Shown one piece after another: positions 5,987 to 10,702 of a stretch of 10,702 nucleotides of DNA. The translations under genes and the position numbers were made by a program. This DNA comes from an uncultured Ruminococcus sp. GTDB taxonomy: Bacteria > Bacillota > Clostridia > Oscillospirales > CAG-272. The notes beneath the pieces were generated by a model. That model saw nothing but the letters and a program-made list of their open reading frames with translations. It had not been told where the DNA came from and did not search any database. Positions within the stretch are counted from its first letter, which is position 1. The number at the start of each line of letters is the position of its first letter. Location: contig URUL01000070.1 of the NCBI GenBank assembly GCA_900551005.1, positions 1 through 10,702 on the forward strand, read 5' to 3'.

Positions 5987-6430
5987 ATGAACAAAACGAA
6001 ACTGAGAATAAAGAAGCTTGATGCGCGCGCCGTTATTCCATCATACGGAAGCGAATTTTCCGCAGGAGCGGATCTTTATGCCGTATGCGATGAGGATATG
6101 GTTATCGAATCGGGAAAAACGGCATTTGTACATACGGGAGTCTCTCTTGAGATTCCGGAGGGACTAGTCGGGCTGATATATGCCAGAAGCGGGCTGGCGT
6201 GCAAGAATGGGCTGGCGCCCGCAAACAAGGTGGGAGTAATAGACAGCGACTACCGCGGCGAGATCGTTGTCGCTCTGCATAATCATGGCGACAGCACGCG
6301 CACTGTTTCCTGCGGCGACAGAATAGCGCAGATCGTTTTTGCGCCCTATGTATATGCCGATTTTGAAGAGGCGGACGAGCTCTGCGATACAGAGCGCGGA
6401 GCAGGTGGTTTCGGCTCTACGGGAAAATAA
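5987..6430 (+). CDS. dut: dUTP diphosphatase (dUTPase), trimeric type
   Basis: A 147-residue protein, the usual size. It hydrolyses dUTP to dUMP and pyrophosphate, keeping uracil out of DNA and supplying dUMP for thymidylate synthesis; it is cytoplasmic. All five family motifs are present in order: AGADLYA (motif 1), ARSGLA (motif 2), GVIDSDYRGEI with the catalytic Asp (motif 3), GDRIAQIVF (motif 4) and the C-terminal P-loop-like RGAGGFGSTG (motif 5). The start at 5987 follows AGAGGTG by seven bases; the upstream in-frame extension to 5894 covers the promoter and is not coding. It is monocistronic, divergent from the SGNH hydrolase and convergent with the membrane-protein gene, with which it shares a terminator. 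Confidence 0.96.
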   Translation: MNKTKLRIKKLDARAVIPSYGSEFSAGADLYAVCDEDMVIESGKTAFVHTGVSLEIPEGLVGLIYARSGLACKNGLAPANKVGVIDSDYRGEIVVALHNHGDSTRTVSCGDRIAQIVFAPYVYADFEEADELCDTERGAGGFGSTGK

Positions 6431-6490
6431 GCAGTGACAAGACGCCAAAGACCGAAAAACCGCAAAAACGCCGGACCACGGTCGTATCCT

Positions 6491-6543
6491 GACAAAAAAA
6501 TCCCCGTGCAAACGGATATTCCTTTTGTACGGGGATCTTTGTC
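6491..6543. terminator. Bidirectional terminator between dut and the VTT membrane protein gene
   Basis: A long stem: ATCCCCGTGCAAA pairs with TTTGTACGGGGAT (one G-T pair), extended outside by GACAAA/TTTGTC. Read on the minus strand it ends in TTTTTTT (complement of 6494-6500), ideal for the VTT gene that ends at 6547. On the plus strand the following CTTTGTCGTATTATT makes it a weaker stop for dut. Confidence 0.85.
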
Positions 6544-6546
6544 GTA

Positions 6547-7230
6547 TTATTCGGCTTTTTCATTTTCCGCTTTTGCGGCGAGATTTTTATTTGCGGTCTT
6601 TGAGCCCTTTTTATTGAGATACAGGAACGAAATTCCGATGATCAGAAGATCTATGGCGACGGGAATCAGATCATACCATGAGAACGACGTTTTCTTGCCT
6701 CCGAGTATGATCCACGTGACGGCACCGGGAAAGGTTCCTATGAGACTGCTTACTATGTATGAGAAGTAAGGCATATTGAGTGAGCCGAAGAGTGTGCCGA
6801 GCAATTCACTCTGTAGCCCGACGGAATGGAGAGCAAGCGAGAGGATGAAGGAATATTTTTCACCCTTCGTATAATATTTTTTCAGCTTTTCATGTCGGTC
6901 TATCAGGGTGTTCACATCAGATTTTGCCACTCTGCCTATCAGATATGACACGCTGAAGTTGAGTATCGAACCGATCATAACCAGCGGTATGGCGTACTGC
7001 AGATCAAAGAGAAGCCCACATGCCATCGCCAGAGCCATATAGAGTATGACGGGGACAAAGCCTTTGACGGCAAACAAGAGCAGCAGGATAGCGGCAGATT
7101 TCGGATTGTTTTTCTCGAGCATTTCCGCCAGACTATCCTCTGATATGGGATTATAAAGAAAGTATATGACGGCAATGATGATGATTGCCGCTATGACGAT
7201 ATATTGGATCAGCTTTTTCTTGTTTTTCAT
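6547..7230 (-). CDS. VTT (TVP38/TMEM64, SNARE-associated) family membrane protein
   Basis: A 227-residue protein with a short basic N-terminus, a first membrane helix (about 8-26), four further hydrophobic segments (about 45-75, 80-100, 127-150, 155-178), a last helix near 187-205 and a Lys/Ala/Glu-rich cytoplasmic tail. The segment around 146-178 (G-x-L-x-M-P-Y-F-x-Y ... GTFPG, then WIILGG) is the end of a VTT domain, found in TVP38, YdjX/YdjZ and, more distantly, DedA proteins. Such proteins are linked to lipid or solute movement across membranes; the function here is unknown. The usual F-x-x-R motif reads F128-I-L-S131, lacking the arginine. The Shine-Dalgarno is poor (only AAAAAG). The gene begins 23 bases after the broken glycosidase gene on the same strand, so it is probably the last gene of that transcript. 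Confidence 0.75.
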   Translation of the reverse strand: MKNKKKLIQYIVIAAIIIIAVIYFLYNPISEDSLAEMLEKNNPKSAAILLLLFAVKGFVPVILYMALAMACGLLFDLQYAIPLVMIGSILNFSVSYLIGRVAKSDVNTLIDRHEKLKKYYTKGEKYSFILSLALHSVGLQSELLGTLFGSLNMPYFSYIVSSLIGTFPGAVTWIILGGKKTSFSWYDLIPVAIDLLIIGISFLYLNKKGSKTANKNLAAKAENEKAE

Positions 7231-7253
7231 CTTTTTATATTTATACAGCTGTA

Positions 7254-9413
7254 TTATATGTCTTTTACCATTCCGAGCTTATCCATCCAGTAGAGAACAT
7301 GCGAAGCAAAACCGTGATTGCAGCTTGCGCTTGGCGTCTCGTTTTCCCAGAGCGTACCGGTTGTCTCAGCCATTTTTGTAAAGAAGCCCTTTATATTCTT
7401 TGTGAGCTTATCGTAGTCGCCGTCAAGAAATATGAGCTCGAGGCGCAGATAATTTCCGATGAAGGCATTGGAAGGATATATGTTCTTCCACTTGGCATCC
7501 TCGCGGAAATTCGGCCAATCGGCAATTCTCTCGGGACCGAAATCGTCGCGCATTATTTTCCATAGCTCCGGACGGCTCTCGAATGTAGCCGTGCCGCAGA
7601 AGAAGGCGTAATATTGACAGCTCTCTGTATATTTTTGGGAGAGAACGAGTTTGCCGCCATCGTTTCGTACTGCATTATCGCAATAGAAGGTTCCGGTGAA
7701 GGAGAGCTCATTTATAGTGTCCTTAATCCGTTTTGCTTTTTCCGCTGCCTTATCATCGTCATAGAGTCGCGAAACGCTTTCAAGCATACGGGCATATATC
7801 ATATTTGTTCGGAAGTTTACATCCTTCGTGAGTTCATTTGATTTCGACCATTCGACGTATATTCAGCTCTTGAGTTTTTCGAGCAGGGAATATTCGTTTT
7901 CAAAATGGCAGAAATACTCAAGCAGAGCATATATTTTTTCTTTTGCGTCGTCCACTAAGGTACGGTCGCCTGTTCTTGCGAGATATTCCTCAAGCTCCAG
8001 CACGTACCACATAGCCCAGTTCGGGATGAAAGTGCCGTTTCTGTGATCGCCCGGGTAGCACATGGGAAGCATGCCATGAGGAAGATTCTCGAAGCTCTCG
8101 GGAAGCAGGAAATTTTCGAGAAAGACTTTCTCTGTCTCGCTTTTTCCCGTGAGCACCTTTTCCACGCGCGAAGTGAAGAAGCTGTCGCAGAGCCAGCCGG
8201 CGCGTTCGCGTGAGGGGCAGTCCATATATAGGGTGAATGTATTCTGGCGGTATGTTTCTATGGCTGCATCAAATATTTTTTTCAGCTCGGGATCGTTTCC
8301 GGAATATGCCTTTTTCGGCATGTCCGCACCGAAATAGTTGATGCCGACGTGGGAGACGCGGATATTTGCTTTTTTTGCCGCGAATTTGATGTACATGGCG
8401 GTATATGGCTCGGCGGTGGAAAGATGATATGCGCCCTTTTTCAATCGCCATATCATGGAGCAGACAAGCCCCGCATGGCGATAATCGACAGGCTCTCCCT
8501 CTTTTTCGATAAGCTCGCTGAAGGTGACGAGTATCTCGGCGTCGTTATCGCATTCGATATCAAATTCTATCTGCCCGGTGGTGTCTCCGTCCATGGCAAA
8601 GACGGCAAAGTGATTCTTTTCGATCTCGGCGCTGTCGGAAGCGATATCGGTAATCTCGATATCCTTATTTTCTATGTTTCTCGCCTCAAGAAGAGAATTG
8701 GTCGTCACTTCATCCAGCGTGAAGCCGGTCATTTCATAGGAAATATTTTTTATATGTCTGCCGTAGCCGATGGTGGCGCTGTAATCTCCGATATCAAATG
8801 CGCCGCGGCGCACGATCTTCTTTGCGGGAACATGATAATAGGTATTGAGCGCGCTGTCTCTTGCAATGAACGTTTTATCTTCGGTGCGGGTGAGCTTCAC
8901 CGTATCAAAGGACGAAATATCGTCTGTCGTCTCAAAGTCGCGGTAGGAATTATCGAGATTATATACCTCTGTAAAGGTTCTCTGATAGCTGAATTTTTCG
9001 ACCTTCTGCTCGTGTTCGCTCATATAACGTGCGATGAAGCCGTCGTTTCCCGTAGCGGCTGTGACCTTGCCGTCACAGATGAGCTCCGCACAGAGATATG
9101 ATGGCTGGCAGAGACGGTAGTAGCTCGTGCAGTTGTAGCCGAGCGCGGTTATTGTTATGATATTTTTTTCCTTTTTGCAAAGAGGGGTGATATCGAGCTC
9201 GTCTACGCGATAGAAGCCATGCGCGCATCTTGCGGGACCGAACGCGGCGAAAACGCCGTTTACCTTTACGATATAGGCGCTCGAACCTGTCAGTGCAAGT
9301 TTTACCGAGCTGCATTTCTCAGCTTCGGTACGAAAAACGAGCCAATAATTCATTTCTTTTTCTTTGCCCTCTTCCCATACCGGAAGTGCTTTTTTGAAGA
9401 AATATTCTGTCAT
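7254..9413 (-). pseudogene. GH78-like alpha-L-rhamnosidase interrupted by one in-frame TGA
   Basis: A 719-codon frame broken only at codon 517 (TGA, 7863-7865). The first part gives 516 residues (7863-9413); the rest (7254-7862) continues in the same frame for 202 more without any other lesion. The layout is an N-terminal beta-sandwich region (1 to about 365) followed by a six-hairpin (alpha/alpha)6 catalytic domain. D398, E403, W407 and D410 in the segment DCPSRERAGWLCD have exactly the spacing of the GH78 active-site residues D567/E572/W576/D579 of Bacillus RhaB. After the stop, TGTLWE (E690) followed by a N-H-G motif lies where the family has its C-terminal active-site glutamate. GH78 enzymes release L-rhamnose from plant glycans or glycosides. 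No signal peptide is seen, so it would be cytoplasmic. GAGGAG lies nine bases before the ATG. It is downstream of the S1 gene (85-base gap). A read-through product cannot be excluded. Confidence 0.8.
7863..7865 (-). other. In-frame TGA splitting the glycosidase gene
   Basis: The local frame reads E-K-L-K-S-stop-I-Y-V-E-W-S. Related proteins, as I recall them, carry Trp here (pattern S-W-V-F-V-E-W-S), so a single TGG to TGA change would explain it. The ATG at 7800-7802 has no Shine-Dalgarno, so the second part is unlikely to be translated alone. Confidence 0.85.
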
Positions 9414-9435
9414 TACTGTTTTCTCCTCAAAAATA

Positions 9436-9456
9436 TTTTAATTATACATATTAAAA
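9436..9456. promoter_or_regulatory. AT-rich palindrome upstream of the glycosidase gene
   Basis: TTTTAAT (9436-9442) and ATTAAAA (9450-9456) are perfect 7-base arms with a 7-base spacer, 23 bases before the glycosidase start. A weak minus-strand promoter candidate, TTGAAT then 17 bases then TTTAAT, overlaps it, so it may be an operator or part of the promoter. AT richness makes a chance match possible. Confidence 0.3.
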
Positions 9457-9498
9457 CATAAAGAGAAGAATAATTCAAGAGCAAATTATGAATAAATA

Positions 9499-10434
9499 TT
9501 AAATTTCATTGTCAAAGACCGTTTCTACGATTTTTGAGGAATTTTCGGGGGAATACGTCCATTTTTCTATGTGGTCGGCATCGGTGAAATATTCAAATGA
9601 GGCGGGCGCGGAGACGGCAGGAAAATACGAATCGATGAGTGCGAGCTTGACCTTCATTTTTTCGGGGATGATGTTTTTTATGTATACCGCCGCGCTTTGC
9701 CCTGTAAAAACGCCCTCCTTCGCTTCGGCAAGCCCGGCGAGATTCGGGGCAAGCTCAACGAATATGCCGTAAGTCTCCGTACTGCGGATGATACCGGATA
9801 CCGTCTGTCCGACAGAGAAGCGTGCAACATTCTCTTCCCATGTGCCGAGAAGCTCCTTATGCGAGAGATAGATCCTGCCGCTCTCGTAATCTATGCTTTT
9901 TATCACGGCTCTTATCTCCATTCCGGGATAGAAACGGTCACGTGGATGCGATATTCTGGAGACGGAAATGGAGTCTATGGGCAAAAGCGATATTATGCCG
10001 CAGCCGATGTCGCAGAAAGCACCGAAGGGCTCGAGATGTGTCACCTTGGCATCGATAACATCGCCTGATTCCAAGCACATGAGAAAAGAGCGCATACATT
10101 CCTCCTGAGCCAGTCTGCGTGACAGCAGAGCCACTGTGGAATTGCCACTCCTCTCGAAGCCTGTCACCTTAAAGCATACCGGTTTGCCTACCCGTGTGAT
10201 CACGGCGATATCCTTTACCTTCTCTCCCTCGGATGTCAGTGCCGCTTCTTCTTTCGGGATTATGCCGGTTATCGTGCCGAGATTGACCTTCAGCGCCATA
10301 TCGGGCGTGCAGATATTTGCCGTGGCTTCGAGTATTTTGCCTGTTTCTCTCGCACGTTCGAGCGCGGCAAGAGAAAAATCCGGAAGCTCTCTCGTGCCGT
10401 TCATTCCTTCGGGCTTGTACATATTTGTATTCAT
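9499..10434 (-). CDS. S1-domain RNA-binding protein (ribosomal protein S1-like)
   Basis: A 311-residue cytoplasmic protein with three OB-fold S1-type regions. The first (about 30-107) is divergent and contains LGTITGIIPKEEAAL and a VGKPVCFKVTGF strand. The second (about 121-193) is canonical: SGDVIDAKVTHLEPFGAFCDI and GMEIRAVIKSIDYESGRIYLSHK. The third (about 205-268) reads VGQTVSGIIRSTETYGIFVEL. The tail (270-311) is acidic and unassigned. Such proteins bind single-stranded RNA and help translation initiation or RNA turnover. This short three-domain type is what many Clostridia carry as an S1-like protein; whether it is the sole ribosomal S1 is not shown. The start is fixed by GGAGG seven bases upstream. 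Its leader can fold so as to hide that site. It is first in a minus-strand run with the glycosidase and VTT genes, with no terminator in between. Confidence 0.85.
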   Translation of the reverse strand: MNTNMYKPEGMNGTRELPDFSLAALERARETGKILEATANICTPDMALKVNLGTITGIIPKEEAALTSEGEKVKDIAVITRVGKPVCFKVTGFERSGNSTVALLSRRLAQEECMRSFLMCLESGDVIDAKVTHLEPFGAFCDIGCGIISLLPIDSISVSRISHPRDRFYPGMEIRAVIKSIDYESGRIYLSHKELLGTWEENVARFSVGQTVSGIIRSTETYGIFVELAPNLAGLAEAKEGVFTGQSAAVYIKNIIPEKMKVKLALIDSYFPAVSAPASFEYFTDADHIEKWTYSPENSSKIVETVFDNEI

Positions 10435-10439
10435 AAAAA

Positions 10440-10494
10440 TCCTCCGCTTTTTGCTTTCGCATTTTTGTTTTGTTAAATCTTATTCAGCGGAGGA
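10440..10494 (-). promoter_or_regulatory. S1 gene leader with an anti-Shine-Dalgarno/Shine-Dalgarno hairpin
   Basis: In the minus-strand transcript, TCCTCCGCT (from 10486-10494) is the exact complement of AGCGGAGGA (from 10440-10448), which contains the ribosome binding site of the S1 gene. The 9-bp stem closes a 37-base loop that includes a small TGC-GAAA-GCA hairpin. Pairing would block initiation, so this looks like a translational control element. Confidence 0.5.
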
Positions 10495-10506
10495 AGGTAA
10501 TATGAT

Positions 10507-10544
10507 AAAAAACGCGGGCAGACGGAATTTTCCGTCTGCCCGCG
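10507..10544 (-). terminator. Strong rho-independent terminator upstream of the S1 gene
   Basis: CGCGGGCAGACGGAA (10513-10527) and its perfect complement (10530-10544) form a very stable hairpin. On the minus strand it is followed by TTTTTTATC. It ends a transcript entering from the right, either a gene beyond the window or a transcript of the repeat element. Confidence 0.9.
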
Positions 10545-10552
10545 CATGAAGC

Positions 10553-10702
10553 TGAAAAACAGACCGAAATAATTCTTTTGTGTTTTATCATACTTTCGTA
10601 TGACAAAAAGTACATGAAGCACCATGTACTTTTCGCTTGTCCGAAAAGTACGAAAAGGACAAAAAGAGGAAGGGATTCCTCTTTTGAACTCCTTCCGCAT
10701 AC
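10553..10702. repeat. Dispersed repeat element, left end of copy 2 (runs off the window)
   Basis: It has the same orientation as copy 1: 10626-10702 matches 3914-3990 at 75 of 77 bases without gaps. The outer 48 bases (10567-10614) match the reverse complement of the right end of copy 1 at 41 positions, with a further TGAAAA(A)CAGAC match extending to 10553. It keeps both hairpins (GTACTTTTCG/CGAAAAGTAC and AAAAGAGGAA/TTCCTCTTTT). It has an extra stem AAAAGTACATG/CATGTACTTTT (10607-10634) where copy 1 has decayed. The remainder is outside the window. Confidence 0.85.

Noticed and set aside
7243..7254. 12-base palindrome ATACAGCTGTAT between the glycosidase and VTT genes
   Set aside because: It is short, lacks a T-tract or promoter at a meaningful distance, and overlaps the glycosidase stop codon; chance is a sufficient explanation.
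7863..7865. Selenocysteine or alternative-code reading of the TGA
   Set aside because: The expected residue is Trp rather than Cys, I see no convincing SECIS-like stem directly after it, and other genes in the window end in TGA.
8349..9101. Plus-strand open frame of 250 codons opposite the glycosidase gene
   Set aside because: It is antisense to a frame with conserved GH78-like features, shows no family resemblance and has no start signal.

Overview
The window looks like a chromosome segment from an anaerobic, low-to-mid GC Firmicute of the class Clostridia, probably a gut Ruminococcaceae/Oscillospiraceae relative. The evidence is a PerR plus reverse-rubrerythrin oxidative-stress pair, a multi-S1-domain protein of a kind I associate with that group, strong AGGAGG-type ribosome binding sites, sigma-A-like promoters, and standard code use (TGA ends the gap, SGNH hydrolase and MFS genes). 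The species assignment is inference.

Left part (1-2090). A minus-strand operon holds perR and the start of a rubredoxin-rubrerythrin (reverse rubrerythrin) gene that runs off the left edge. Its promoter carries a perfect 7-1-7 Fur-family palindrome just downstream of the -10. Divergently, an MFS transporter gene has its own promoter and ends in a bidirectional terminator shared with the next, convergent gene.

Middle (2088-5986). gap (glycolytic GAPDH) is on the minus strand. Its upstream region holds two inverted repeats, one centred on the likely -35. Divergent from it is a small helical protein gene whose best start position reads ACG instead of ATG. From about 3854 to 4488 there is no credible gene. 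Instead there is a roughly 0.63-kb non-coding element with imperfect terminal inverted repeats and many internal hairpins. Its left end recurs at 10553-10702 (75 of 77 identical in the core), so it is a dispersed repeat. Next comes a secreted, membrane-anchored SGNH/GDSL hydrolase with a Ser/Thr-rich stalk, divergent from dut (dUTPase).

Right part (6431-10702). A minus-strand run of three genes reads S1-domain protein, GH78-like alpha-L-rhamnosidase, then a VTT/TVP38-type membrane protein. It ends in a terminator shared with dut. The GH78-like gene is split by a single in-frame TGA where relatives are expected to carry tryptophan, so it is probably a recent pseudogene. The S1 gene leader can pair its Shine-Dalgarno with an upstream anti-Shine-Dalgarno. 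Upstream of it lie a strong minus-strand terminator and the second copy of the repeat element.

The most unusual item is the repeat element. It is followed by the TGA-interrupted glycosidase, the S1 leader switch and the ACG start. I see no tRNA, rRNA, CRISPR array or transposase gene.
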